Below, in pieces: positions 8,333 to 20,286 of a stretch of 64,000 nucleotides of DNA. Source of the stretch: Xenoacremonium recifei. Taxonomy: Eukaryota > Ascomycota > Sordariomycetes > Hypocreales > Nectriaceae. A program made the translations under genes and the position numbers. The notes beneath the pieces are model-generated. The model ran no database searches. It was not told the origin of the DNA and worked only from the letters and a program-made list of their open reading frames with translations. The stretch's first letter is position 1; every line of letters begins with the position of its first letter. The stretch covers positions 682,001 to 746,000 of the forward strand of contig WOFQ01000011.1 in assembly GCA_012184525.1 (NCBI GenBank). The letters are read 5' to 3'.

Positions 8333-11283
8333 CTATCCCAGTGTCCTACCACTGTGGATTGCCTGAGGGGTTGGTGCGTCGTGCGAAGTGTGAGCTGCTC
8401 GCATGGCAGCCGTAGATGAAACACTGGGCGAAGTGAAGTCTGAGGAGCCCTTAGTGCCCCAGTTCTCCTCGCTCAGCACCGAGAGATACCCGTTTCCGAC
8501 CTTGTCCCGCAAGGCCTCAATCTTTTGCCTATACATCTCGCCACTAGTATCCCAGTCTTGCGAGTCCTTCCACTCTTTGCTAGCTTCAGGAGAGGCATAG
8601 AGGTCTGACACGATGCTTGTGTCGATCCGCGGAACCTCGGGTGAGCTGGCAAAGGTGCCTCGGGACTCGGAAAGTGTAGGTGGGGGGAGAAGCTGGGTTT
8701 CGGGCTCGTGGGAGATGCGATAGTTTCCATCCGGTGAGATGGAAACCTTGGATGTCCGCGAGACTGGCTTAGAGACTCGAAGATCCACTGGGGTAGGAGA
8801 TGGATGAGTGTCATTCGTCGCCAAGTCCACGATGCGGCGTTTGGGTGTCTTCCGCCGGCGTGTGGAGGTGGTGTTGATCTCGCTCATAACCGCCTTGGGC
8901 ATTGGCCTCTCCTTGCGGAGAACAGCCGGCTCCTTCGTAGGCGGGCCATAGATGATGGCCGGCTTACTGACATCGACCGTGGGGACTTCCGGCGCCTTGG
9001 GTTTCACGACCGGGACTGACTCGGGAATGGGCGGTCTCTCCACCAACTGACGCCTCTCGGCATACGTTGGCCCAGTGCCATCAATGATGATGTCTTCCGT
9101 GTAACCCGGCGTCCGCCGGAAGAGATTGAAGATTGTGACTCGATAATCCCGGTGTGTTCGTGTGAAGTGGTTGCCTTCGACCCAGATCTCACGGATCTCT
9201 GGGATACCGGTCAACCTCGCCAACTCCATGGGATCGACCAGGCGGTTGTCCCGAAGGTCAAGCCTTTCGAGCGGGAACAGCTTCTCGATGCCGGCGAGCG
9301 ACTGGAGCCTATTCGCCCGGAGGTTCAGAGCAGTGATGGCAGGCAGGGGGTTGCGAGTCAGGGAGTGCAGTGAGTCGATCATGCAATGTGACAGGTTCAG
9401 GGCGCGCAACGCCGTGAGGGTGGCCAGGCTGTCAGGTACCTGACTAAACAGGTTCGATGACAGGTCCAGGGAGTAAAGGGTATTTGAGAGAGGTGACAGG
9501 CTGTTGAGGGGGATGGAGGTCATTGAGTTGTCGGCTAGGCTTAGGTGTCGCAGAAACCGCCACTTGGAAGCAGGCAGAATGCCCATCGCTAGGAGATTTC
9601 CTGAGCTTCCTCTGGCGTGGTGGTGGGTCCACGAGTCAGAGAGGCTGGAGTGCGAGCTGCCAGAGCCTGACCGTCGCATGCGGTGATGACCTCGAGCAGG
9701 GTGGGATTGGGTTCGAGAGCTGGCCGGTCGAGAGGGGGAGTTGCTCCGCGGCCGAACGTTTTTGGCAGGGGACTTGGGAACATGTTCGATGTCCGCCATA
9801 GACTGCCTCCTGCCGGTGCTGCTAGACGTAACATCGACGGCATGCTCGCTGATGGGCATTGAACCTACTCGCAGCTCGCCAGAGGACCGGTGAGGTTCGG
9901 GCGAGCTTGGCTCAGATGCTGCGCGGTGTAGCTCCGGGTGGCCGCCTCGTCGAGGGCTACTGCTTCCAGCCCACGCCGTAGTTGGAGAAGACTGCGACTT
10001 GGAAGTTCGTCGACGGCGTTTATCCATATCGTCGAGCACAATATCGATCAGTATATCCGCTGGATCTTCGATACCGGCGCGTTTCAGCGTCAGTGATCGA
10101 AGCTGATCGGCAAGGCGATCCCAGCCGAAAAACTGTCTGAAGTCGATGCTATTGACCTCGAGAGCCTGGAGGTTCTTGAAGGCGTAGAGAGGTACGGCCG
10201 AGTCGAATGGAAACTCCTCATAGCCGCGGATAAGACGAGCTCGCCAGTCAGGGGCAAGTCTCAAGCACGGAATTTTGGTGAAAGCCGAATATAGGTATTT
10301 CATATCGGCCTCGAGCGCAAGCTTCTGTCTCTCGGTCCGGGCAGCGGATATGCTTGCACCAATGCCAAAGCTCGCCCATAAGGCGGACATTCCCGACATG
10401 ACGCTTCGAATGCTCGACACAGAGTGTATCGACATGGCATCGGAGCCTCGGCTGCGGGACCGCTGCGTATTGCTGAGGAACGAGACATAGTTGGCTGAGG
10501 AGGAACTGTCGTGCAGGTTCTCCAGGCGAACTTTCATGGGCCCGACGTTTATGCTTAGCTCCTCGAAGCGGGAGAGGAGGTAGAAGAGGTGGTGAGGAGT
10601 GAGGTGTAGTCTCGCCGACTTGACATTGTGGGAGGTGAAGTTTAGGCTGCCTAGTGAAAGGGCCGCGGCGAGGGTGCTGGTCGTTGACGAGGAGGTTGAG
10701 GGTCGTTCGGGCAAAGGAGTCGGGGATTGCGGGATGACGATGGAGCTGGTGCTCTGCGACGACTTGTGCCGAACTTCGCGACGTTGGAACTGTAGAGCAT
10801 TGGCCAATGCCTTCTCGTGAGTCCGCACGAAGCCGGCAAGTTGCTATCGCCGTGTTAGTCCGGATGCCGGAGGAAAGTTGAAGGAGCTAGTCGTACCTTT
10901 ATGAACAGTTCTCCGTCTTCCGAGTCCATAATTATCGGCAAATGGGCATTTGGATCGAAAAGTATAGAAGTATCGAGGGGTTTGGAGGAGCGGAGGTTGA
11001 GGGCCGGCGGGGGAGAAGGCACCGGGCTTGAATGGGTTGCTCGCGGGGTTTCACGAATGAAAGGTCTTCTCTCGAGCGGCTCGTTAACGAAGCAGGGGTG
11101 GCCTGTGTCACCTTTGATCAGCACGGATGAAGCGAATAAATGGTTTTCGTCTGTCGCGAGTCGTGGAAAAGGCAGATGTAGTGGGCGGGCGCTTGTCTCG
11201 AGACCGTCCACGCGGCAGACATGCCAAAGGTCCGAGTCGCAGCCTAAAGTACTTGCAGCGTCACACAGCCTCGCAGTCGCCAT
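8333..11283 (-). CDS. Leucine-rich-repeat protein
   Basis: Spliced product of 965 aa from exons 11283-10897 and 10843-8333, with a 53-nt intron at 10844-10896 (donor GTACGA, acceptor ATAG). The start is the first ATG after a GTG-only extension. Residues 1-180 hold a conserved-looking segment ending DSEDGELFIK-QLAGFVRTHEKAL that continues across the splice. Weak repeat-like strands occur near 352-386. A serine/proline/arginine-rich low-complexity linker follows (about 400-540). Then come about five clear LRRs at 559-690, such as LRHLSLADNSMTSIP and LERLDLRDNRL, capped by EIREIWVEGNHFTRTHRDYR. The C-terminal 270 residues look disordered. No signal peptide or membrane segment is visible, so it is probably a cytosolic scaffold. 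I recognise the architecture but not a named gene; relatedness to LKB1-interacting (STK11IP-like) LRR proteins is only a guess. Confidence 0.85.
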
Positions 11284-14200
11284 CCGCGGTTGCACGTACT
11301 CGGAGAATCTTGTGGCAACTATCACAGTGCAAGGGCGTTGAAGAGGAGGTGAAGAAGGTTGCGGGCTTGGCTAGGGCACGGGGGAGTGGTGGTTGGGTCT
11401 GGGAGCACGTCTTTCGGCTGGGCTAGATAAGGTTGCAACGGGACACAGAGGGCGCAGAAGGGGGGGGACTTTTGGACGCAAGGAGTCACTGTTCGTGATA
11501 ACATTGTCGTCGCTGTCGTCGTCGCTGGACCGGAGTGGGAAACAAAGCAGAGGCAGAGCATGCAGCACAAGGCAGATGGGAGAGGGCTCAGGAATGGAGT
11601 TGCAACAGAAACAACAACACGCGAGAAGACGGATTCAGGCAGCGACTCACCTCGTAGGAATGAAAGCACACAGAGGAACCGGAGAAAGGCAGGTGCAAAG
11701 AAGAACAGAACAAGAAGCAGAACGAAACCCAGAAGTCCTCGGATGCTCGTCGTACAAGGAGTGACACACGTAGATCGAGGCTCCTCGGTGGCTCTGCTGG
11801 CGCCGCCTGGGAGGGAGAGAGATGGCGATGATGGCTGGTGGTTTGGAGGAACAAGGAGGCAGAGCAGGATAAGAAGGGTCCAGCGACCGACGGAGGGGCC
11901 TGGCAGTAATATGGAAGTAGCCCGGTCGCAGCTGGAGCCCGCCCAGCCCAGGCCGCGCCTGCCCGCTGCACCTCACCTCGAATCCCTGACAGCCGCTAAC
12001 GGCCACCCAAATCCACCTTGAGTTACAGGCGAAGACTCGCGGTGGGTGGTTCATCAGCGTGCTAAAGCCGGCTGATTGGGGGGCTAGAGGGGAGGAGGGG
12101 TGGGCGCCCAGGAGGGTCCCTCGTCAACTCATGGACTGGAAAGTACCCGGTACTTGAGGTGAGACCCGCCGCCCAGCGACTCCTTAGCTGCCCTTTGCCG
12201 CCATCATCAGCGAGGGCACCTCCCCCTCCAGGGTGTCCCGGGCCTCCAGCGCCCCCAAAACGGCCAATAATTGCTGCTAAACCGCTGGCTGCATTAGCAC
12301 TTGCAGCGCTCTGCAGCAGCTGCACCGCTTGCCTCCACTATCACTGACGCCTGGGCTTGCCCATGGAGCCCTGGCGATATTTTCTCTTCCACCTCGCTCC
12401 TCCTCAGGATCCTCGTCTCCACGACCTTATTCAGTTCTTGTAAGCCACCAGGTTTGTATCCATGATGCTGGCACCATCACTCTCTCCTCACGCCTGGTGT
12501 CTTGGGTCTGATGTCTGGCGTTGTTCCATCGGGGGCAAATCATCGCGCCTTCCATTTCGCAACAGAACACATGATACACAGCCCTGCCCTAATCTACCTG
12601 CATGTGGACGTCTCTTATCAGACATCCAATGTCTCTCTCAGCCGCCTGCTCCTCCCACCAACTCTTGTATTTGCCTTCCATCAGCAACATTGCCACCTGG
12701 CTGAGACGAAAGGCTGAACGATAGACCGCCGGACGTCTCAGAAACAGTGACTTACATGTCGCCGTCTATCTTTCTCCCGCCCAGCTTCTCCGACGCCAAG
12801 CCTCGTTCGCCGTCTTTCAAGAAGTCACAGAAAAAAAAACTGGCACCGCACCGCAGAGCGTTCGGAGTCTAGCTCACGCCAGTGGAGTTGGAGGGTATCG
12901 ATGTGGGGGTTGGCGTCGACCGAGAGCAGGGTCAAGGGACCAGGGTCCGGCGAGGCTTGGAGTCTTGGTTGGAGTCGTGACCAGGGCCTCCCGATGCGAC
13001 GCCAGACGCGAGTGCTGCACTGGAGATTGGTGATGGGCTCTTCGACCAGTCAATTGCAACTCTGGCCCTTAGCGTCAACGACGGCGAGTCCCTGATTGCT
13101 GCGCTCATTTCCAGGTCGATCTGGTAGACGCTGAATCCCCCATCCCCATTCATTCCTCCGTCCGGTGCGATGATCTGAGGAGCACGATGCACGAGGACGA
13201 GGTTGCGTGTTGTGATGGACGGATGGGATGGATGGACGGATGGATACGGTACCCATTTGCCAGGCCGCTCGACAATGTCTCACCGACCATCAATCGCGAG
13301 CCGACTAACACGGCGCTGGAGGCATCTGTCCAGGAAAATCTCAGACATGCCTTGCGATGTCTGATACGGAAGACGCTCAGACTCCCAAACTGTGCGGAGT
13401 GCCCGTTGTTTACTTGCAGTTTGGACCGACCTCCTTGTCGGGGACATTCTTGTCCAGGGCAACCAAACGGCGCCAAAACGCCATCGCCGCCGCTGCGGAG
13501 GAGGACGGGTTCGGCGCTCCGCACGCCGGCCGACTTCATCTCTTCTTTTCATGTGCCACCATCGTTTGCAGCACATTGACTCGGGATCGGTGTACCGTCG
13601 ATAAGACGTGTCCTTATCCCCCAGCTTTCAGCTCGCATCGCTTCGGGTGTCCTCAAAGTACATGAAGATCCTTCCTCGGCGGCGGCACCCTCGCAGCACG
13701 GCACCTATCAGTGCCTCACGATGGACCAACCTGGTTGCAGCATTCGATGCCATGCTCGGTGCATCCAATCCAATTTCGTTTCGCTGACGAGCCGCGCTGG
13801 GCCCGTGTCCCAGAGCCCTGAGATTGGCAGCCCGCATCCCAGCTTCATCCGTGCCCGCCACTCTAGCGCGGCATGCCCGTCCGAGGACGTGAGCCGGAGC
13901 AAAAGCGGGATTCTAAGACAAGTCCGTCACGCATCGCAACAATTGCAACCACGAGACGATGCTGAGACTGTCGTCGGGTGGGTGGTCTTGACGGGGCAGA
14001 TGCTGCCGTGACAGATCGGCCTCAAGGTTCTCAGCAACTTCATCCCCGGCTTCCATCCCTGGACAAGACAGACAGACCCTTCTGGAGCCTCTCTGTTTAA
14101 CGTCTCAGCGGCCATGGAGCAGTTATGTCATATCTCCACTGCGCCCGCGCGGGCGTGGCGTCTGATTGGTGATGCTGTTGGTGGATGTCATCTTGCTTCA

Positions 14201-17200
14201 AGACCCCCTGGTCCCTGGGGTCTCGATGTCGCGACTACATGTACCAATCCATCCATGCATCCCGCAAAACCACCAACAGTGCCTCAGCAGCCCAGTAAGA
14301 AGATGCATCGTCGAGGGGGCCTGCGGATTTTCATGCATCGTTCAGACGAAGTCCTATGATGCAGCCAGGTCCGCGGGAGTGCAACGCAACCGCGAGATGC
14401 GATGGAGTCGTTCTTCGTGGACCCAATCCCTCATTGCAGATACTGGCTGCCAAGCCCAGACTCGGCATTCTGGCTGCTCGTTGTCGTCATTGCCTTGAAG
14501 AGGGAAGATCTTGGGCAAAGTCGGTCTCAGCGCCTTCTGGATGCCTCAATCATGAACTGATTTTTCGCTCTGTCACTGCAAGATGGGATCGGGTCTAGGA
14601 TTATGCTGCGAGGCGGCCGAGTGGCCCGTCTCATGCTGCCATGGGTCTGGAATGGGAAACCCGACAACTTCGGCTGCCTGCAGAACACCCAGCGCCTGGC
14701 ATGGACTGCAAGGAGAGACATGCCTCTAGCTCACCACCAGTCACAGGCCGTAACACGCTGCCGCGCTTGATATTAGTCCCCCTCCCTTTCGGATTCTGCA
14801 CCAAAGCCGCTCGCCAGTAATTTTTCTTCTCTCTCTTCACATACCACGATGCATCTTCACCGCCTCCAAGTTGGCCACACGGAATGCTCGCCCTCCATGC
14901 CTCAGACCAACAACAAGACACAGCTTCTCGGGGAAAGACATGTCCCTCCTTCTCACGCGGCGAATCTTGTTCCATGCTGACAGTGGCTGACGGATTCTAT
15001 ATCCACACGGGCACGCGTCTAGACCCGGCGTCGACAGCAGCCCCTCCGTCTCCAGTCCCGTCGCCAATGGTGGATGTTTAGTCGGACGTCGTTTTGACTC
15101 TGCTTGCGAATAGCACCAATATGAAGCCCTCGTGAACACCTGCTGCAGACGCACTCCCTGATTCCTCGAAGGGCAGAGCAGCAGGGCTCAAGAGACGGTC
15201 TGGCCCGTACTCGCTCGCCTATCTAGCATGTGGTGCGGTCCGTCGTGCCATGTCGCCTGCGGGAGGTCTAGCGCTAGCCAGATACGCATAGTCTCTAGGC
15301 CAGAGTCGCGATACGACTCAGTGGTGTTGCAACACTGAGGAGGGGAAGTATCACCATATGGCTCCCGCTTCACACCCATCCCACTCTACGGCGCACAATC
15401 AACCTTGGACATGGAGCGCCCTGCGTCAGATGGCCTGGGTGCACCGGTCACGGCCAAGTGCTACGGGAGCGGCAGACAGCACCGCCTTGGGGGCTGGACT
15501 CATTACCAAGGTGAGAATGGTGAAGAACTTCTGAGCTGAATTGACTCAGTTTCTGGGGAAGAAGAATGTTTACCACGCAGACCGTACCGTGAGCCTGAAA
15601 CCGTGGAATTCTTCGGTGCAGACACGACTTCGGTGTCTCACACAAACATCTCTCTCCACCATAGCTCGGTGGAACTAGCGCCGTTTTCTTTCGTGAACCC
15701 AAGGAGAACATCAAGGCTATCACTGCTGTGTCCCATGACGTTTTTCCCGTGTCTGGGATATCAAAGTTGGGCAAACCCATCAAACCGAGCAGTCCGAACC
15801 CGCACGCCTGGCGGCATCATCTGGCCTCTTGGTGTCCGGGCTAAGTCCGCTACTCGGCTCGTACCCAATCTAGATCGTGAAGACTAACAAGCGTCCTTTG
15901 AGGGTGGTATGGCCTTGGCTCGGCGAATGAGGGCCGTCCCTTTCGCCAAGTGGTTGGTAGTCGGCTGAGCCTCCTGCGCGCGCTACTGGCGGTTGATCTA
16001 GAAATGAGACGAGAGATGCCCAACCACGACGCTGAAAGGGCATTGTGCTTAGCAATAGACGGGCACATGATGCAGCAGCACAGCAACACATTCCTCGCCT
16101 GGGGAGGTTGAGGATTGGTGGATGATCAGCGAGAGCGTCCGTTCAATGGCTGGGGGGACGGGGAAGCGCTCATCAGCCCGTGCAACTTCCTCCGGGTCGT
16201 CGAGGCTTCACCGCTCCATCATCGCGGGGGGGCGATCGGTGGTGGTGGTGGTGTTCTCCCTTCCCTTGCCTGATGGACGTGAACATGGGGCAGGATTCTT
16301 CCACTGGCGTCCCTTGCCTCACACCCTTCAGGAGCCCTAGTGCATGGCGCGATGCAGCTGGCCTCAGATTCTGATTCACCCTCAAGCGATGCAGTGTGCG
16401 GCGCGGACATGGGCCTGCATTCCCAGCGGCAGCTCGGGCGTCGTCCGTCCTATCGGCGAGGAGCAACGAGCGAGCGGCATCATCAGGGTCCTGCTCACCC
16501 GCCCCTCGATCTGGTGGGGGAATTGTCTAATCTGCGTTCGATGGCTCGACGGCAGACGTCTTGCGCCATTTGCGCAACACCCCAGCCCAGCGATTTTCCC
16601 ATAGCGCAACAAATGGCCATCTGATCGGACTGTCGGACTTGGGCGGGCGAGCTCCAGAGTGAGCAGATCTACCGTCGAAATGGCCCAAGCCGGTCCGTCC
16701 CAGGCCACCGGCCAATGCGGCTATCTGCAGAAATATCCTGACTAGCATTGCGCGGTGTTTCACGAACGCCTTCTTGCTTGAGAGATCCCCGTTGATCGGC
16801 TGTCGAGGTGTGCGCCATCGTACGGAGCCGACAATGATGCGGCCATGGCTTTCAGCGTTGAGAGGAGGAGAACAGACTGGACGAGTAACATGACCTCGAA
16901 CCAAATTACTCTCAATGCACGACGCAGCTTCTTCAGGGTCCATCCATCTTGACTTACACGGGCCTGGCCAAGTGGCAGCGGGCAACACATTGGCCACTCT
17001 CTGGGTTCATCAAGGAAGCCCCGTCTTACAGGACCTTACTTTGTTGTCCTATTGCTCGCTGCCGAAGAGAATGCCGATTATAGGCGTGCACTCTCTGGAT
17101 CTGATACTGCTCCTACACACCGAAGTGGCAGACGTGATTTACAGCTGGACGAGGTACATGCCTGGTACTCAAGACGCGTCGCTCAGCTGGCTCCGACCAA

Positions 17201-18947
17201 CCACCACCACTACCACTATCGTCTCCCACTAACACTAACGCGAGGTGAAGGTTGGGAGGAATCTGGATTGGGCGTTTGATCTTCGCCCCAAGCCCAAAAG
17301 TGCAGTCATCCTTCAGCCAGTTCCACCGCACTAAACCACCATGAGGCCCCTTGTGTGGAACGGAGCGCTCACCGCAACCCAACTGAAGGCGCCGGGTGCT
17401 CTTCAATGACGTCTATGCCCACAGGAGCTTCGGGGTCGACGCTGATCATTGCTGGCGGTGCTCGTTTCGTTTCGCGGGCCGCAACAGTCTAGAGATACTG
17501 TATCTCGACAATCGCATTGTGCGCTTGCGTATCGGCTGTCTATTTTAGTCCTGGACCCTGATGTGCGCAGGGCATCATGCGCGTGAGTATTGCTTGCTGA
17601 CTGACATATGCCGGAGAATTTCAAGGGTCATCTGCACGGGAAATGAGTCTTGGAGGCTATGGCATGATGTCGAGACTGACTTCTACGATATGCGACATTA
17701 TTATCTGACCAGATTGAGGCGCCATCTAATTACTGCAGACGCCAGAACATCCATCGAAGCCAACGACGGTGGGCCTCTAGAGAGCGTTAGCAAGACATTG
17801 GCAGCTGGGTGGAGTTGTCGAGGGGAGCTTTTCATTCTCGGATAAGTCTCAGAAGCTCTGTCATCATCCATGACTGGGATAGCCTCGCCATGGCATTCGT
17901 GAGGCTGACTGACCGCTCCTGAAACACTGGACGTCCTTGCTTTGGAGGGGTAGATACCCCGCCCTCTGGAGTTGGATCGTCAACTAGGGATTAGGAACTG
18001 GATTAGAGATGGAGGACTTGGATTGAGATTTCAAGATGCCGTCGGTGAGGCCTTACTCCTCCGGTGAAATCATCACCAACCTTGGAAGCGGACCTTTGAG
18101 TGAAGGTGCTGCCCCTCTTGCGGTGGAAGTGGAACAGCCAACTGCACGTCGAAGTCATGGGGATCCCTGAATAGCCTCGTCCCGACTCCAACCCGCGCAG
18201 GCACACGACCTCACGCCCAAAGCTCACTCGCAGACAGCTTCGGCTGCGGTTAGTCGCCAGCCAGTGGCGCGACGGACAATTCCCCTCTCCTCATGCATTT
18301 CTCGATCGACGAATTTTCCCTGCCAAGTTGCCCCTCGCGATTGTACGAGAGCCCCGCGTCTGCAATGTCGTCGGCGCGGTGGGCTGATCCCAGGCCACAA
18401 TCTGACCAAGGCGCCCAGTCCATCAGGATCACGAGGGGCTGGCTTCTGCCCAAGTGCCGCAGTCGCTTCGGCTTTGGCGTCGTGCTTGTATCCTGTACTT
18501 GGAGTACATTGCTCGTGAACTTGTCAAGGCAGATATCTGGTGGAGATGCTACCTTCGGATCTTGACTTTCCATCATACGTGTCCTACGCCATCCGGGATG
18601 GTGGCAGCCTCAATCTAAGCGGTGTGATGCGATGAGGTGTTTGAGAAAAGCCTCCAGTGAGGCTTTTGATGATCATGGCAGGATTGAGATTGTTCATGGA
18701 TTTTGACTCAATTCATCCGGTGTCACGAGAAATGAGGAGTTTTCCATCTCGGGTGTTAGTCGACACGAGGGGGTTTGCCATGCCCCGAGTACACGGAGAA
18801 GATCTATTCTTGCATCTCTCCCTATTCTATACACTTTTCGAGATTCTTACATGTTGATACAGGTGCAGTGTAGCACACGCCAACCAAGGGCTCTGCCTCG
18901 CATGAATCCTCTTGACTGACGGTGATACTCGTCCAGACCGCTGCCCC
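11284..18947. other. 7.7-kb region with no recognisable gene
   Basis: Lies upstream of the LRR gene and downstream of the TMEM-like gene. The first few hundred bases should be the LRR promoter and leader. Dozens of open frames up to about 155 codons are present on all six frames. None has a recognisable domain, and neighbouring frames do not join through plausible introns into one. Composition is that of ordinary spacer, not AT-rich, so it does not resemble a decayed transposon block. A GGAT/GGAC microsatellite lies at 13214-13246. Non-coding transcripts cannot be excluded. Confidence 0.5.
13214..13246. repeat. GGAT/GGAC microsatellite
   Basis: A 33-bp run of imperfect four-base units (GATG GACG GATG GGATG GATG GACG GATG GATA) inside the gene-free region. 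Confidence 0.8.
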
Positions 18948-19871
18948 CTACGGCTTGATTTCCACCAGCTTCTCCAGCGTTTTGAACCCATCAAGCGCAA
19001 ACCCCTTGGTCACGTCAACCTTGTACTCCTTCCCATCAACCCTGATGATGCCGTATCCCATATCCGTCCACGCGGACTTGACCCCGTTGAACATGCCTGC
19101 AAAGGCCCTACCAATCCGCCGGAACGGCATGGTCAGCAAGTGCTCCATGTCGAACTTCCACAGCGCCTTGCGTCGCGACTCCTCAGCGCGCGCCAACTCC
19201 AACCGCTTGAGCTCTGGCACGTATTCCTCGGGCAGCGAGAAGCGCGACTTCAGCGTCACCTTGTCTAGGTTCGTCGTGAGCACCTTGGGCTTCAGCAGAG
19301 GCACCATGCGCTTGACCGTCACCTCCATCTGCAAGGGCAGAGGGCCTGTCGTGGTGCCTCCAACAGCACTGCCCGTCGTAGCAAGTTTGGCCGCTTGCGA
19401 GGGAAGCACCCTGATCTGGCTCACAATGCGCGGCGTCTTGGAGATCAGATAGAAGCCCATAGAGCCGAGCAGCAGGTATGATGCGCCGAAGACGACCCCG
19501 ACCCATTGCGGGATTCCCTCGGGTTGCTGAATTGCCGTTGGACCCGTAAGCACCGTCCACGTCAAGATTGATATCCCGCTAGACCAGCAGCCGAAGTAGA
19601 ACCAGAAGTGCGAGGGACCCTCGTACAGGACCGTCGGCGAGGGCTTCGTCGCGAGGCTCTTAATGAAGGCGTACCGGCTCGGCGCGGCGCTCGTATTCAG
19701 AGCCGGCGGTGCTCGTGGAGTATTCGGCGGTCGCGCTGCCTTGGCGGTAGGTTGTGCGGCTGCATGACGGAGGATAGTCGAGGAGAAGAAGCGGGATCGA
19801 ATACTGGGGGTTTCGGAGAAGACGGCGCGACGCAGGCCAGGGAGGCAAAGCCCCCGCGAGAGACTCGCCAT
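18948..19871 (-). CDS. Mitochondrial inner-membrane protein, probable TMEM223/TMEM186 type
   Basis: Single-exon gene of 307 aa. I chose the ATG at 19871 (MASLSRGLC...). An upstream in-frame extension of 49 codons exists, but it would bury the targeting signal. The N-terminus is arginine- and serine-rich, free of acidic residues (SRGLCLPGLRRAVF...RSRFFSS), a good mitochondrial presequence. Two hydrophobic segments follow, around FWFYFGCWSSGISILTWTVL and WVGVVFGASYLLLGSMGFYL, with a short loop between. The C-terminal half is soluble and basic and ends GFKTLEKLVEIKP. The two-helix plus soluble tail layout fits the TMEM70/186/223 family, which acts in respiratory-complex assembly and mitoribosome association. 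The specific member is inference. It is divergent from PDX1 across 415 bp, which suggests a shared promoter. Confidence 0.75.
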   Translation of the reverse strand: MASLSRGLCLPGLRRAVFSETPSIRSRFFSSTILRHAAAQPTAKAARPPNTPRAPPALNTSAAPSRYAFIKSLATKPSPTVLYEGPSHFWFYFGCWSSGISILTWTVLTGPTAIQQPEGIPQWVGVVFGASYLLLGSMGFYLISKTPRIVSQIRVLPSQAAKLATTGSAVGGTTTGPLPLQMEVTVKRMVPLLKPKVLTTNLDKVTLKSRFSLPEEYVPELKRLELARAEESRRKALWKFDMEHLLTMPFRRIGRAFAGMFNGVKSAWTDMGYGIIRVDGKEYKVDVTKGFALDGFKTLEKLVEIKP

Positions 19872-20286
19872 AGAGGATCGAAGGGTATCAGAGGCTCTAA
19901 ACACACGAAGGAAAGACACTAGAAGCGAATGCGGCAGACCTCGCAAGCTCGCGTCATGAATTCGTCGCCATTGAGGGCCGGCAACAAGTCGAACCATGAA
20001 GCTTATCCGAAAATTCACGGTCAGGGTCCGCTCACCGAGAGCACGGGCCGGCCCCGTAACGGTGAGCCGAAAGAGCTAGTTCAGTGGGGCATTCGGGAGT
20101 CGGGGGAATTCGCACCGCCCAAGCAAAATCCACGGTTGTGTGGCCCGTGCGCTCCGTCTATCGTCGGCCGTTGAGTTGATTCTCGTCGTTTTCCCAACAG
20201 CTTGGCCAAACCCTCACAGCTCACCGTCACGGCATTACCGCTCTCCCTCCGCCCTCTCCTCACCCTCAATTCGCCTCGACTCATTC
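19872..20286. promoter_or_regulatory. Shared intergenic promoter, TMEM-like gene and PDX1
   Basis: The 415 bp between two divergent start codons must hold both promoters. Both products are predicted to be mitochondrial. The stretch just before PDX1 is C/T-rich (about 20215-20280), as is common for fungal transcription-start regions. No TATA box at a convincing position is visible. Confidence 0.55.

Noticed and set aside
16527..16997. 156-codon minus-strand frame in the gene-free region
   Set aside because: No domain, overlapped by other frames of similar size, no conserved-looking segment.
19872..20018. 49-codon N-terminal extension of the TMEM-like protein
   Set aside because: It would place hydrophobic and charged residues ahead of a good mitochondrial presequence; the internal ATG at 19871 fits better.
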